Source: Rubrivivax gelatinosus (GTDB taxonomy: Bacteria; Pseudomonadota; Gammaproteobacteria; Burkholderiales; Burkholderiaceae_C). From it: a stretch of DNA of 64,000 bases. The position numbers and the translations under genes were made by a program. Position 1 is the first letter of the stretch, and the number at the start of each line of letters is the position of its first letter. Positions 42,263-51,344 of the stretch are shown one piece after another. The stretch is taken from assembly GCF_004340905.1 (NCBI RefSeq), contig NZ_SLXD01000002.1, positions 372,001 through 436,000 on the forward strand, read 5' to 3'. The notes under the pieces are model-generated. The model saw only the letters and a program-made list of their open reading frames with translations. It ran no database searches and had not been told where the DNA came from.

Positions 42263-43347
42263 GCGACTGGAGTACCCGCCTCGTCCAGCTGGCGCGCGCC
42301 GAATGGCAGCACCTGACCCAGGTGCAGCGCAGCGACCGCCTGTGGCAGATGCCGGTGGCCGCGGCGCTGGCGACCGGGCTGCCGCTGCTCGTCGGCGCCT
42401 GGTTCGGCCACATCGAGTTCGGCCTCGTGTCCTCGCTCGGCGGCCTGGTCTTCGTGCACACGCCGAACACGCCGATGCAGCACCGCATGGTCGTGCTGAT
42501 GGCCTGCGCCTTCGCGATGACGGCCTGCTACGCCACCGGCGTGATCTGCCACTTCGCGCCCGGCTGGGCGGTGCCGGCGATCACCTTCCTGACCGCCGTC
42601 GTGACGATGCTCGTGCGGCTGTACGCGATGGGCCCGCCGGGCAGCCTGTTCTTCGTGATGGCCGCGGCCATCGGCGCCTACACGCCGGTGCAGGTCGAGG
42701 ACCTGCCGCGTTCGGTCGGCCTGCTGTTCCTCGGCGCCTTCATGGCGGTGCTGATCGCCTTCGCCTACAGCCTGTGGGCGCTGCGGCTGCGGGCACCGCA
42801 GGAGCCGCCCGAGACGGCGCCGCCGAGCTTCGACTTCGTCGTCTTCGACTCGGTCGTCATCGGCGCCTTCGTCGGCCTGTCGCTGGCGCTGGCGCAGGCG
42901 CTGGGGCTGTCGCGGCCGTACTGGGTGCCGATCACCTGCCTGGCGGTGATCCAGGGCGCCTCGCTGCGCGCGGTGTGGATCCGCCAGCTGCACCGCGTGC
43001 TGGGCACCGCCGCCGGGCTGCTGGTCGCCTGGGCCATCCTGTCGCTGCCGCTGGGGCCGTGGAGCGTGGCTTTCGTGCTGATGGGGCTCAGCTTCGTCAT
43101 CGAGATCAGCGTCGTGCGTCACTACGGGCTGGCGGTGATGTTCATCACGCCGCTGACCATCCTGCTGGCCGACGCCGCCCACCTGGGCTCGGTCGCGCCG
43201 GGGCCGCTGGTGCAGTCGCGGTTCATCGACACCGCCCTGGGCTGCGCCGTCGCGCTGCTCGGCGCCTGGTGCCTGCACGACCGGCGCTTCCGCATCCTCG
43301 TCGGCCGGCCGATGCGGCGGCTGATCCCGCCGCGGCTGCTGCGCTGA
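42259..43347 (+). CDS. FUSC-family inner-membrane transporter (aromatic acid exporter type)
   Basis: 362 residues. Two blocks of hydrophobic helices, the second with the FUSC core PYWVPITCLAVIQGASLRAVWIRQLHRVLGTAAGLL. This half-length form lacks the long cytoplasmic part of AaeB. Relatives export p-hydroxybenzoate-like acids or fusaric acid. The ATG overlaps the stop of the AraC regulator gene, so the pair forms a regulator-transporter unit. Confidence 0.9.
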   Translation: MSDWSTRLVQLARAEWQHLTQVQRSDRLWQMPVAAALATGLPLLVGAWFGHIEFGLVSSLGGLVFVHTPNTPMQHRMVVLMACAFAMTACYATGVICHFAPGWAVPAITFLTAVVTMLVRLYAMGPPGSLFFVMAAAIGAYTPVQVEDLPRSVGLLFLGAFMAVLIAFAYSLWALRLRAPQEPPETAPPSFDFVVFDSVVIGAFVGLSLALAQALGLSRPYWVPITCLAVIQGASLRAVWIRQLHRVLGTAAGLLVAWAILSLPLGPWSVAFVLMGLSFVIEISVVRHYGLAVMFITPLTILLADAAHLGSVAPGPLVQSRFIDTALGCAVALLGAWCLHDRRFRILVGRPMRRLIPPRLLR

Positions 43348-43569
43348 TCAGGCGCCGCCGATGCCGACCGTGATGCGGCCCGTGCCGTCGCAGTTCGGGC
43401 AGCAGCTGCCTTCGCTGATGCGGCCGCTGCCGCCGCATTCGGGGCAGACGGTCTCGCCGGTGCCCGGCGTGCCGGGGGTGGCCTGGTCGCCCGGCGCCAA
43501 AGGCGCGGCGGGCGCGGCCGGCGCGGAGGTCGGTTCAGGCAGGCTGGAGAAGCTGGCTTCGGTGCTCAT
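43348..43569 (-). CDS. Small Cys-rich protein with a DnaJ-type zinc-finger repeat
   Basis: 73 residues. An Ala/Pro-rich lead (1-38) is followed by two CxxCxGxGR-like units: CPECGGSGRISEG and CPNCDGTGRITVG. In DnaJ these units pair to hold one zinc. Here only two of the usual four occur, enough for one four-cysteine site, with one extra cysteine between. No J domain is present. It may be a zinc-binding adaptor or chaperone fragment. It converges with the FUSC gene directly at its stop. Confidence 0.8.
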   Translation of the reverse strand: MSTEASFSSLPEPTSAPAAPAAPLAPGDQATPGTPGTGETVCPECGGSGRISEGSCCPNCDGTGRITVGIGGA

Positions 43570-43620
43570 CGTCGGTCCTCACGCGGTGCACCCGGCGGCG
43601 GGCAAACGCCGCACCCGGCT

Positions 43621-44535
43621 TCAGGCCGCGGCCGCCTGCACGCGCGTGCCCTGGCCGCCGTGCAGGTCCAGGTCGGCGCGGATCGCCTGCATCGCCGGCC
43701 AGACCGTGCTGCACCAGGCGGGCGCCACCAGCGTCGGCGCGCGCGCGGTGGCGCTGACGCGGTGGAACACCACCTCGGGCGGCGTGCGCCGGATCAGCTC
43801 GCCGACCAGCGCCGCATAAGCCGGCAGCTCGGGCGGCGCGACCTCTCCGCGTTTGTGCGCCACGGCCAGCCGGCTGCCGCGCGTGATCATTAGCGGGTGC
43901 AGCTTCAGACCTTCGGCGCCGGCGTCGAGCACACGTTCCAGCGTCGCGTAGGCGTGGGCGTCGGTCTCGCCGGGCAGGCCGAGGATCAGGTGGGTGCAGA
44001 TCGGCACGCCGGCGGCACGCGCGCGCGCCACCGCGTCGGCATAAGCCGCCCAGCCGTGGCCGCGGTTCACGCGCGCCAGCGTCTCGTCGTGCGCGCTCTG
44101 CAGGCCCAGCTCCAGCCAGACCTCGTAGCCACGCTCTCGGTAGCCGGCCAGCAGCGCCAGCACCGCGTCGGGCACGCAGTCCGGCCGTGTGCCCACCGCC
44201 AGGCCGACGACGTCGGGGCTGGCCGTGGCCTCGGCGTACAGCCGCGTCAGCGTCTCGACCTCGGCATAGGTGTTGGTGTAGGCCTGGAAGTAGGCGATGT
44301 AGCGCGCCGCGCGCTTGAGCTCGGCGCGGCGTTCGGCCAGCTGCTGCGCCAGCGGCGCGTCGCCGTCGTCGGCGGCGAAGGACAGCACGCTGCAGAAGGT
44401 GCAGCCGCCGCGGCCCAGCGTGCCGTCGCGGTTGGGGCAGCCGAAGCCGGCGTTCAGCGACAGCTTGCGCACGCGTTCGCCGTAGCGCGCCTTCAGGTGG
44501 CGGCCCAGCGTATTGACGACGTCATCGAGGTTCAC
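43621..44535 (-). CDS. TIGR01212-family radical SAM protein (YhcC-like)
   Basis: 304 residues. The iron-sulfur motif is CPNRDGTLGRGGCTFC, with the family's long gap before CxxC, not the common CxxxCxxC. LSLNAGFGCPNRDG and AYFQAYTNTYA are typical of the YhcC/TIGR01212 group, related to Elp3. The last 20 residues are Ala/Gly-rich. Biochemical role is not established for the family. Confidence 0.93.
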   Translation of the reverse strand: MNLDDVVNTLGRHLKARYGERVRKLSLNAGFGCPNRDGTLGRGGCTFCSVLSFAADDGDAPLAQQLAERRAELKRAARYIAYFQAYTNTYAEVETLTRLYAEATASPDVVGLAVGTRPDCVPDAVLALLAGYRERGYEVWLELGLQSAHDETLARVNRGHGWAAYADAVARARAAGVPICTHLILGLPGETDAHAYATLERVLDAGAEGLKLHPLMITRGSRLAVAHKRGEVAPPELPAYAALVGELIRRTPPEVVFHRVSATARAPTLVAPAWCSTVWPAMQAIRADLDLHGGQGTRVQAAAA

Positions 44536-44573
44536 GGCCCCGATTGTCCGCCGCCGCGCGGCATCATCGGGCG

Positions 44574-45461
44574 ATGGACTGCCGCGTCGCCGCCGCGCTC
44601 GCCGCCCGCCTGGGCGGGCCCTGGCACGTGCGCACGCTGGGCGCCAGCGGCTTCACCGCCACCGGGCGCGCCGACGGCGCGGGCGGGCCGCTGTTCGTCA
44701 AGACGCTGCCGGCGGCCGAAGCCGACACGCTGGCCGCCGAGGCCGACGGGCTGCAGGCGCTCGCCGCCACGGCCACGCTGCGCGTGCCGGCGGTCGCCGG
44801 CTGCTGGATCGACGACGGCCTGGCGCTGCTGGCCCTGGAGTGGCTGGAGCTGCGCGCCAGCGCCGACGGCGCGCGCCTGGGCGCCGCGCTGGGCGCGCTG
44901 CACGCCGCCGCGCCCGCCGAAGGCGACGGCCGCTTCGGCTGGCGGCGCAACAACCGCCTGGGCAGCACCGTGCAGCGCAACGCCTGGAGCAGCGCCGGCG
45001 GGCTGGACGGCTGGATCGAGTTCTTCGGCCAGCGCCGCCTGATGGCGATGCACCAGGCGCTGGCCACCGCCGGCGCGCCCGCCGCGCTGGGCCATGCGGT
45101 CGAGGCCGTCGTCGCCGCGCTGCCGCGTTTCTTCGACGACGGCCATCTGCCACGCGCCAGCCTGATCCACGGCGACCTGTGGAGCGGCAACCACGGCGCG
45201 CTGGCCGACGGCACGCCGGTGGTCTACGACCCCGCGGTCTCGGTCTCGGACGCCGAGGCCGAGCTGGCGATGCTGGAACTCTTCGGCTCGCCGCCGCCGG
45301 GCTTCTGGCCGGCCTACCGCGCCACGGCCGGGCTGGCCCAGGGCTACGAGCGGCGCCGGCCGCTGTACCAGCTGTACCACCTGCTCAACCACGCGCTGCT
45401 GTTCGGCGGCGGTTACGTCGCGCAGTCGCTGGCCGTCGCCGAGCGCCTGCAGCGCGCCTGA
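44574..45461 (+). CDS. Fructosamine kinase-like (aminoglycoside phosphotransferase fold) protein
   Basis: 295 residues. A kinase-like fold with GASGFTATGRA near the nucleotide loop, LFVKTL (ATP Lys), and the catalytic loop LIHGDLWSGNHG with VVYDPAVSVSDAEAELAML as metal-binding region, matching the FN3K family. Members phosphorylate ketosamines on glycated proteins or small molecules for repair. The start codon overlaps no gene but the divergent radical SAM start lies 38 bases away. Confidence 0.93.
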   Translation: MDCRVAAALAARLGGPWHVRTLGASGFTATGRADGAGGPLFVKTLPAAEADTLAAEADGLQALAATATLRVPAVAGCWIDDGLALLALEWLELRASADGARLGAALGALHAAAPAEGDGRFGWRRNNRLGSTVQRNAWSSAGGLDGWIEFFGQRRLMAMHQALATAGAPAALGHAVEAVVAALPRFFDDGHLPRASLIHGDLWSGNHGALADGTPVVYDPAVSVSDAEAELAMLELFGSPPPGFWPAYRATAGLAQGYERRRPLYQLYHLLNHALLFGGGYVAQSLAVAERLQRA

Positions 45462-45480
45462 GCCCCGGGCCGGGGCGCCG

Positions 45481-45509
45481 TCCTACAGCGTGCGCCGTGC
45501 TGCGCCGAC
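45481..45509 (+). promoter_or_regulatory. NCCKAC-N17-NCCGAY element 1 (upstream of AI-2E-type gene)
   Basis: TCCTAC, 17 bases, GCCGAC. It lies 53 bases before the ATG at 45563 and points toward it. It belongs to the set of eight similar elements discussed in the findings. Confidence 0.6.
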
Positions 45510-45562
45510 GGGGCCGCCTCGCCGGCCGTCGCCCAATCGGAGCGCCAAGAACGTTAGCCCCG

Positions 45563-47839
45563 ATGCCCGCCGACGACGCTGCCGAACCCGCCCGAGGCGA
45601 ACGCCTCGTCGCCCTGCCCGCCGCGCTGGCGACGGCGCTCACGATCGCGCTCGTCGTCGCCGCGCTCTACCTCGGCCAGGCGATCCTGGTGCCGTTCGCG
45701 CTGGCGGTGCTGCTGGCCTTCGTGCTCGACCCGCTGGTCACGCGGCTGCGCCGGCCCTGGCTGCCGCGCGCCGCGGCGGTGGGCCTGGTGATCGCGACGA
45801 TCGTCGCGCTGCTCGGCGGGCTGTCGGTCTTCGTCGGCTCGCAGGTCGCCGAGCTGGGGCGCGACCTGCCGAGCTACCAGAGCACGATCCAGAAGAAGCT
45901 GCGCACGCTGCGCCAGGCGGTCGTCGACCGTGGCGGCTCGCTGGGCGGCGCCTCGCGTGTCGTCGACGTCGTCGAACGCGAGTTCGACGCCGCGCGCAAG
46001 GCACTGCAGCCAGGCGTGCCGGCCGCCAGCCGCACGCCGTTGCCGGTGCGCGTGGACCCGACGCCGGCCTCGCCGCTGCAGGCGCTGGCCGACATGGCGC
46101 TGCCGGTGCTGACGCCGCTGGCCACCGCCGCGGTCGCCCTCGTCTTCCTGATCTTCATCCTCATCGACCGCAGCGACCTGCGCGAACGCCTGCTGCGTTT
46201 TGCCGGCGCCGACCTGCGGCGCGCCACCGCGGCGGTGGACGAAGCGGCGCGCCGCGTCAGCCGCTATCTCACAGTGCAGCTCGGGGTGAACCTGGCCTTC
46301 GGCGGCGCGCTCGGCCTGGGGCTGTGGCTGATCGGCGTGCCCGGCGCGCTGCTGTGGGGCGTGCTCGGCGCGGTGCTGCGCTACGTGCCCTACGTCGGCG
46401 GCGTGGTCGCTGCGGTCTGCCCGGCGCTGATGGCGTTCGCCGTCGACGACGGCTGGAGCCTGCTGCTCTGGACGGTGACACTGGTCCTGGCGCTGGAGAT
46501 CCTCATCAACAGCTTCGTCGAACCCTGGCTGTACGGCGCCAGCGCCGGCATCGCACGTGTCGCGCTGCTGCTGTCGGCGGCGTTCTGGGCCGCGCTCTGG
46601 GGCCCGGTCGGGCTGCTGCTGGCGACGCCGATCACCGTCTGCCTGATCGTCATGGGCCGGCACCTGCGGCCGCTGCGCTTCCTCGAGCACCTGCTGGGCT
46701 CGAGCCCGGTGTTCGACGCGCCGACGCGCCTGTACCAGCGCCTGCTGGCCGGCGACGTCGAGGAGGCGATCGAGCTTGCCGAACAGGAGGTGCGCACCGG
46801 CTCGCTGCAGGCCTTCCTGCGCGACACCGGGGTGCCGGCGCTGCAGCAGGCGAGCCTGGCGCACGCGCGCAGCGGCGCCGAACACCGCCACCGTGTCGTT
46901 GCCGGGATGGCGGCCCTGCTGCGCGAGCTGCGCCAGGCCTGGCCGGCGCCGGCCGCGGCGCAGGGCGCGGCGCAGGTGCTGTGCATCGGGCTGCGCTCGG
47001 AACTCGATTCGCTGGCCGCCGAGATGCTGGCCCAGACCCTGGCCGCCACCGGCGCCGACGCCCGCCACCTGCCGTCGGCCGCACTGGGCGTCGAGCAGAT
47101 CGGCAGCCTGCCGCTGGACGGCGTAGACGCGGTCGTGCTGTCGGCCTTCAACCCGGCGCCGGAGGCCAACGCACGCTTCGTCTGCCGCCGGCTGCGCCGC
47201 CGCCGCCCCGGGCTGCGCATCGTGCTGGCGCCGTGGAACGCACCGGCCGCGCTGCGCACGCCCGAAGCCGCGGCCGACCTGGGTGTCGACCACGTCGCCG
47301 CGACGCTGGACGAAGCGGCGCTGCAGGCCCTGCCGCCGTCCCGCCCGGCCGAGGACGGCGACTGCGCCGCACCGACGACGCTGGGCGCCGGAGCCTTGCA
47401 GGCGGCACTGGCCCCGGTGCTGCAGCGCACGGTCGACGTCTTCGACGCCCCGGTGGCGGCACTGGCGCTGGCCGACGGGCGCTGCCTCGCTTCGCCCGGC
47501 GGGGATGCGGCGCTGGGCGTCGCGGCGTCGCGCCTGGCGGCCGAGGCCGCGGCCGGCTTCGACGCCGGGGCCTGCGCCGCAGTCCCGCTGGCCGACCCGC
47601 GGCAGGCGCTGGGCGGGCTGGCCGCCGTCGTCGCCCCGTTGCTGGACGACACCGGCCGGCCGCGCGGCGCACTGCTCGTCGCACGCGCCGCCCCGCGCAC
47701 CGCCACGGCGGGCGAGTTGCGGCTGCTGCAGTCGCTGGCACGCGAAGCCGGGCGCGCGGCAGCCCGTGCAGGCGGGCCGCCCTCGCCCGGGGCGGAGGCG
47801 AACGCGGCACTCGCGCCAGGCCGGCCGTCGCCGGCCTGA
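45563..47839 (+). CDS. AI-2E/PerM-family transporter fused to a long cytoplasmic C-terminus
   Basis: 758 residues, about twice the family length. Residues 1-360 form the AI-2E (TqsA/PerM) core with about eight helices, including YVPYVGGVVAAVCPALM. From about 380 a helical linker leads to an alpha/beta domain (AQVLCIGLRSELDSLAAEMLAQTL to LAPWNAPAALRTP, about 470-575) resembling a B12-binding or receiver-type Rossmann fold but without the DxHxxG motif. A GAF-like domain follows (about 620-740). It may be an exporter gated by a cytoplasmic sensor (inference). An NCCKAC element lies upstream. Confidence 0.88.
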   Translation: MPADDAAEPARGERLVALPAALATALTIALVVAALYLGQAILVPFALAVLLAFVLDPLVTRLRRPWLPRAAAVGLVIATIVALLGGLSVFVGSQVAELGRDLPSYQSTIQKKLRTLRQAVVDRGGSLGGASRVVDVVEREFDAARKALQPGVPAASRTPLPVRVDPTPASPLQALADMALPVLTPLATAAVALVFLIFILIDRSDLRERLLRFAGADLRRATAAVDEAARRVSRYLTVQLGVNLAFGGALGLGLWLIGVPGALLWGVLGAVLRYVPYVGGVVAAVCPALMAFAVDDGWSLLLWTVTLVLALEILINSFVEPWLYGASAGIARVALLLSAAFWAALWGPVGLLLATPITVCLIVMGRHLRPLRFLEHLLGSSPVFDAPTRLYQRLLAGDVEEAIELAEQEVRTGSLQAFLRDTGVPALQQASLAHARSGAEHRHRVVAGMAALLRELRQAWPAPAAAQGAAQVLCIGLRSELDSLAAEMLAQTLAATGADARHLPSAALGVEQIGSLPLDGVDAVVLSAFNPAPEANARFVCRRLRRRRPGLRIVLAPWNAPAALRTPEAAADLGVDHVAATLDEAALQALPPSRPAEDGDCAAPTTLGAGALQAALAPVLQRTVDVFDAPVAALALADGRCLASPGGDAALGVAASRLAAEAAAGFDAGACAAVPLADPRQALGGLAAVVAPLLDDTGRPRGALLVARAAPRTATAGELRLLQSLAREAGRAAARAGGPPSPGAEANAALAPGRPSPA

Positions 47840-47849
47840 CGGCGCCTCG

Positions 47850-47878
47850 TCCGACACGCCGCGGCGGCGCCCCCCGAC
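47850..47878 (+). promoter_or_regulatory. NCCKAC-N17-NCCGAY element 2
   Basis: TCCGAC, 17 bases, CCCGAC, 74 bases before the ATG of the 54-residue ORF at 47953. The first box has G in place of T, so it is a weaker match. Confidence 0.45.
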
Positions 47879-47952
47879 GCCGGGCACCCGGCTTGCCCAC
47901 CGACGATGCGCATCACCGTGGCCCGTCCGGGCCCGCAGCCAAGGAGCCGCAG

Positions 47953-48117
47953 ATGAACGAGGGCCAGCCGATCGACCCCCGCCCCGAAGACGACACCTGG
48001 GACCGTGACGACGCCGCCTGGGCACTCGGCTGCGAGGCCGCCCTGCCCTTCCTGACCGCGGTGGCCGCGCCCCAGGACGAGGGCCGCACGCCGCGGCCCG
48101 TGCCGGGCCTGGAGTGA
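47953..48117 (+). CDS. Small acidic hypothetical protein (54 residues)
   Basis: No family recognised. AAGGAG six bases before the ATG is a strong ribosome site and supports translation. The product is soluble and acidic (many Asp/Glu, one Cys), with a Pro-rich end. It sits between the AI-2E-type gene and the MCE operon and has an NCCKAC element upstream, which places it in the putative stress group. Confidence 0.6.
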   Translation: MNEGQPIDPRPEDDTWDRDDAAWALGCEAALPFLTAVAAPQDEGRTPRPVPGLE

Positions 48118-48154
48118 AACCGGCGGCGCACCGGGCGATGCGGCGTAGGACGGT

Positions 48155-48183
48155 TCCGACAGCGGCAGCGCGGGCGCTCCGAC
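48155..48183 (+). promoter_or_regulatory. NCCKAC-N17-NCCGAY element 3
   Basis: TCCGAC, 17 bases, TCCGAC, 85 bases before the ATG at 48269 and upstream of the MCE operon. First box again has G in place of T. Confidence 0.45.
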
Positions 48184-48268
48184 GCGCGTGCGCGGCGCGC
48201 GCTGCCGCGTGGCGTGCAGGACCGGTTCCGACAATGGGGCCAGTCCCGCTGCCCGAGCCGCAACGATC

Positions 48269-48421
48269 ATGCTGCACTGCGCCGCCACCCTGCTCGCCAT
48301 CGCCCTGCTCGCCCCGCTGGCCGGCCTCGCCGAAGGCGTGCCCCACGCGGCCCAGGCCGTCGCGCTGCTCGTCGTCGCCTTGGGGCTGGGCTCCCTGCTC
48401 CAGCGCCTGCTGGGACGCTGA
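48269..48421 (+). CDS. Small two-helix membrane protein (50 residues)
   Basis: Two hydrophobic segments (LLAIALLAPLAGLAEGV and AVALLVVALGLGSLL) joined by a short turn, ending in RLLGR. The size and layout recall DUF1328 miniproteins, though the sequence does not clearly match. No good SD is visible. It ends 18 bases before the MCE permease GTG and could be the first gene of that operon. Confidence 0.5.
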   Translation: MLHCAATLLAIALLAPLAGLAEGVPHAAQAVALLVVALGLGSLLQRLLGR

Positions 48422-48439
48422 CGCCCCTGGGGCGCCCCG

Positions 48440-49567
48440 GTGAGCGCGCCGGACACCGGCAGCGCCACGCGCCGCGCCCAATGGCAGGACGAGGACGGCA
48501 CCGCGGTGTTGCGCCTCGTCGGCGACTGGCGCGGCGCCCCGGTCGTGTTGCCGGCGCCACCGGCCGGCTCGCAACGCCTGCGGCTGCTGGCCGAGGACCT
48601 GGCCTGGAACGCACGCCTGGCGTCGGCGCTGTGGCAGTTGCTGCAGCCGCTGGCCGCCGCGTCGCGCGAGCTCGAGCTCGACGGCCTGCCGCCCGGGCTG
48701 GCGCGCATCCTGACGCTGGCGCTGCCTGCGCCGCAGAAGGCGGCCGCCGCGCCGCCGCCGGCCGCGCGCCGCCCGCACTGGGTCACCGAACTCGGCCAGC
48801 GCAGCCACGAGGCCTGGGACCAAGCGCTGGCCACGCTGCGTTTCGTCGGCGAGCTGCTGCTGGCCCTGGGCGCGCTCGTGCGCGGACGCAGCGACATGCG
48901 AGCCCAGGACCTCGCCTGGCAGCTCGACCAGTGCGGCCCGCGCAGCGTGCCGATCGTCTCGCTGGTCTGCGCGCTGGTCGGCCTGATCGTCGCCTACATG
49001 GGTGCGGTGCAGCTGGCGCGTTTCGGCGCCCAGGTCTTCATCGCCGACCTGGTGACGATCGGCGTGGTGCGCGAGATCGCGCCGCTGATCACCGCGGTGA
49101 TCCTCGCCGGGCGCGTCGGCGCGGCCTTCGCGGCGCAGATCGGCAGCATGGTCGCCGCGGAGGAGGTCGACGCGCTGCGCACGCTGGGCATCGCGCCGGT
49201 GGGCCATCTGGCGCTGCCACGCGTGCTGGCGCTGGCCGTCACCACGCCGCTGCTGGCCGCCTACGGCGCCGTGGTCGCGATGCTGATGGGCGGGCTGGTG
49301 GCGGTGGCGATCTTCGGCGTCGAGCCGCTGGCCTACCTGAACAACAGCCTGAGTGCGCTGACCGTCGAGCACGTCGCCATCGGCCTGGTGAAGGCCACCA
49401 GCTACGGCGTGCTCGTCGGCATCGCCGGCTGCCGCCAGGGTCTGGCCGCCGGCCGCAGCGCCCAGGCCGTCGGCACGGCGACGACGAAGTCGGTCGTGCA
49501 GTCCATCGTCTGGATCGTCGTCGCCGCCTCCGCGCTGACGGTGCTGTTCCAGCGCCTGGGCTGGTGA
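48440..49567 (+). CDS. MlaE-family lipid ABC transporter permease with N-terminal STAS-like domain
   Basis: 375 residues from GTG. The first 120 resemble a STAS domain (VLRLVGDWRGAPVVL, LELDGLPPGLARIL), then the MlaE permease core with about five helices, including PIVSLVCALVGLIVAYMGAVQLARFGAQVFIADLV and VGAAFAAQIGSMVAAEEVDALRTLGI. In E. coli the STAS partner MlaB is separate; here it appears fused. It is the membrane part of a phospholipid or hydrophobic-compound transporter. The stop overlaps the ATPase start. Confidence 0.94.
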   Translation: MSAPDTGSATRRAQWQDEDGTAVLRLVGDWRGAPVVLPAPPAGSQRLRLLAEDLAWNARLASALWQLLQPLAAASRELELDGLPPGLARILTLALPAPQKAAAAPPPAARRPHWVTELGQRSHEAWDQALATLRFVGELLLALGALVRGRSDMRAQDLAWQLDQCGPRSVPIVSLVCALVGLIVAYMGAVQLARFGAQVFIADLVTIGVVREIAPLITAVILAGRVGAAFAAQIGSMVAAEEVDALRTLGIAPVGHLALPRVLALAVTTPLLAAYGAVVAMLMGGLVAVAIFGVEPLAYLNNSLSALTVEHVAIGLVKATSYGVLVGIAGCRQGLAAGRSAQAVGTATTKSVVQSIVWIVVAASALTVLFQRLGW

Positions 49568-50322
49568 ACGCGCCGGACGCAGCGCTGGTGCGTGCCGAAC
49601 GCCTGACGATGGCCTTCGGCACCAACGTCGTGCAGCGCGACCTGGACTTCGAGATCCGCCGCGACGAGGTCTTCGTCATCGCCGGCGCCAGCGGCTGCGG
49701 CAAGAGCACGCTGCTGCGCCACCTCGTCGGCCTGCAGCCGCCGGCGGCCGGGCGCGTGCTGCACAGCGGGCACGACCTCTATGCCGCCGAAGACGCCGAA
49801 CTCGCCACGCTGCGCCGCGGCTTCGGCGTGATGTTCCAGGCCGGCGCGCTCTGGACCTCGATGACCGTGGGGGAGAACGTGATGCTGCCGCTGCAGCTGT
49901 TCACGACGATGGACGCGGCGCGCCGCGAAGCCGAGGCCCGCTTCAAGCTCGCGCTCGTCGGCCTGGGGGGCAGCTTCGACGCCGAGCCCTCGGCGCTCAG
50001 CGGCGGCATGCGCAAACGCGCCGCGATCGCACGCGCGATGGCGCTGGACCCGCCGCTGCTGTTCCTCGACGAACCCTCGGCCGGGCTGGACCCGATCACC
50101 TCGGCGCGGCTGGACGAGCTGATCCTGCAGCTGCGCGACGACTTCGGGACCACCGTCGTGATGGTGACGCACGAGCTGGAAAGCCTGATGAACGTCGGCG
50201 ACCGGCTGCTGTTCCTGGACGCCAGCGAGAAGACCGCGACCGCGCTGGGCCCGCCGAAGGAACTGGCGCGCGACGGGCCGCCGGCGGTGCGCGAGTTCCT
50301 GGCCCGCGGGAGGCCGGCATGA
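49564..50322 (+). CDS. MlaF-type ABC transporter ATP-binding protein
   Basis: 252 residues from a GTG overlapping the permease stop. Walker A GASGCGKST, Q-loop MFQAGALW, signature LSGGMRKRAAIARAMAL, Walker B LLFLDEPSAGLD and switch H in MVTHELESL are all present. The GGMRKR variant is characteristic of the Mla/MCE ATPases. It powers the MCE lipid transporter. Confidence 0.96.
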   Translation: MNAPDAALVRAERLTMAFGTNVVQRDLDFEIRRDEVFVIAGASGCGKSTLLRHLVGLQPPAAGRVLHSGHDLYAAEDAELATLRRGFGVMFQAGALWTSMTVGENVMLPLQLFTTMDAARREAEARFKLALVGLGGSFDAEPSALSGGMRKRAAIARAMALDPPLLFLDEPSAGLDPITSARLDELILQLRDDFGTTVVMVTHELESLMNVGDRLLFLDASEKTATALGPPKELARDGPPAVREFLARGRPA

Positions 50323-51344
50323 AGCGGCGCGCCAACCCGACGCTGATCGGCGCCTTCGTGCTCGGCGCGCTCGTGCTGCTCGGTGCGGCGGCCTTCGCCA
50401 TCGGCGGCGGGCGGCTGTTCGCGGGCACCGACCGTGCGGTGCTGCACTTCAACGGCTCGGTCTTCGGCCTGCCGGTCGGCGCCCCGGTGGTGTTTCGCGG
50501 CGTGCGGGTCGGCAAGGTCGAGTCGATCGAGATCCGCCACGACGCGCGCAGCGACCAGTTCTCGATCCCGGTCATCGTCGAACTCGACCGCGGCGCCATC
50601 CGCAGCCTCGACGGCGGCTCGTCCGAGGACACGCAGCGGCTGGCGCTGCCGGCGCTGGTCGATCGCGGCCTGCGCGCCAAGCTGTCGATGCAGAGCCTGC
50701 TGACCGGGCAGCTCTACGTCGACCTGGACCTGCGCCCCGACGAGGCACGCTCGCGCCGCGGCGGCTATCCCGGGCTGGTCGAGATCCCGACCTCCGAGAC
50801 CGCGATCCAGAACCTGAAGGCGCAGCTCGACGGGCTGGACTTGCGCCGCCTCGTCGACGACGTCGCCGCGATCGCGGCGTCGGCGCGGGCCATCGTCGCC
50901 GGCCCGCAGCTCGGCCAGGCGCTCAACGACTTGCAGCAGATCACCGCCAACCTGCGCCAGGTCAGCGAGCAGCTCGAACGCCGGCTCGGGCCGCTGGCCG
51001 ACGGCGCCCAGGGCGCGCTGGGCAGCACCGACGCGGCGATGCGCCGCCTGGGCGACGCCGCCGACGGCGTGCGCGCCTCGGCCGAACGGCTGGACACGCT
51101 GCTGGCGCCCGACTCGCCGCTGATGGCGCAGCTGCAGCGCAGCGCCGACGAACTCGCCGCCGCGGCCGCCGGGCTGCGCCGCGCCACCGCGGAGGATTCG
51201 TCACTGATGCGCGGCACCGACCGCACGCTGCAGGACGTGTCGCGCGCCGCGCGTGCGGTGCGTGAACTCGCCGACCTGCTCGAACGCCACCCCGAGGCGC
51301 TGCTGCGTGGCCGCGGCGCCGATGCCGAGGAACCCCGCCGATGA
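50319..51344 (+). CDS. MCE-domain (MlaD-like) substrate-binding protein
   Basis: 341 residues. One N-terminal membrane anchor (LIGAFVLGALVLLGAAAFAI), one MCE domain (about 45-125, with GLPVGAPVVFRGVRVGKVESI), then a long helical part (about 160-330) likely to form a hexameric tunnel, as in PqiB/LetB-type systems but with a single MCE ring. It would carry lipid between inner and outer membranes. ATGA overlap at both ends. Confidence 0.94.
   Translation: MKRRANPTLIGAFVLGALVLLGAAAFAIGGGRLFAGTDRAVLHFNGSVFGLPVGAPVVFRGVRVGKVESIEIRHDARSDQFSIPVIVELDRGAIRSLDGGSSEDTQRLALPALVDRGLRAKLSMQSLLTGQLYVDLDLRPDEARSRRGGYPGLVEIPTSETAIQNLKAQLDGLDLRRLVDDVAAIAASARAIVAGPQLGQALNDLQQITANLRQVSEQLERRLGPLADGAQGALGSTDAAMRRLGDAADGVRASAERLDTLLAPDSPLMAQLQRSADELAAAAAGLRRATAEDSSLMRGTDRTLQDVSRAARAVRELADLLERHPEALLRGRGADAEEPRR

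Noticed and set aside
45554..49372. 1,272-codon open frame on the minus strand
   Set aside because: Antisense to the AI-2E-type and MCE genes; Gln/Arg/His-rich with no motifs.
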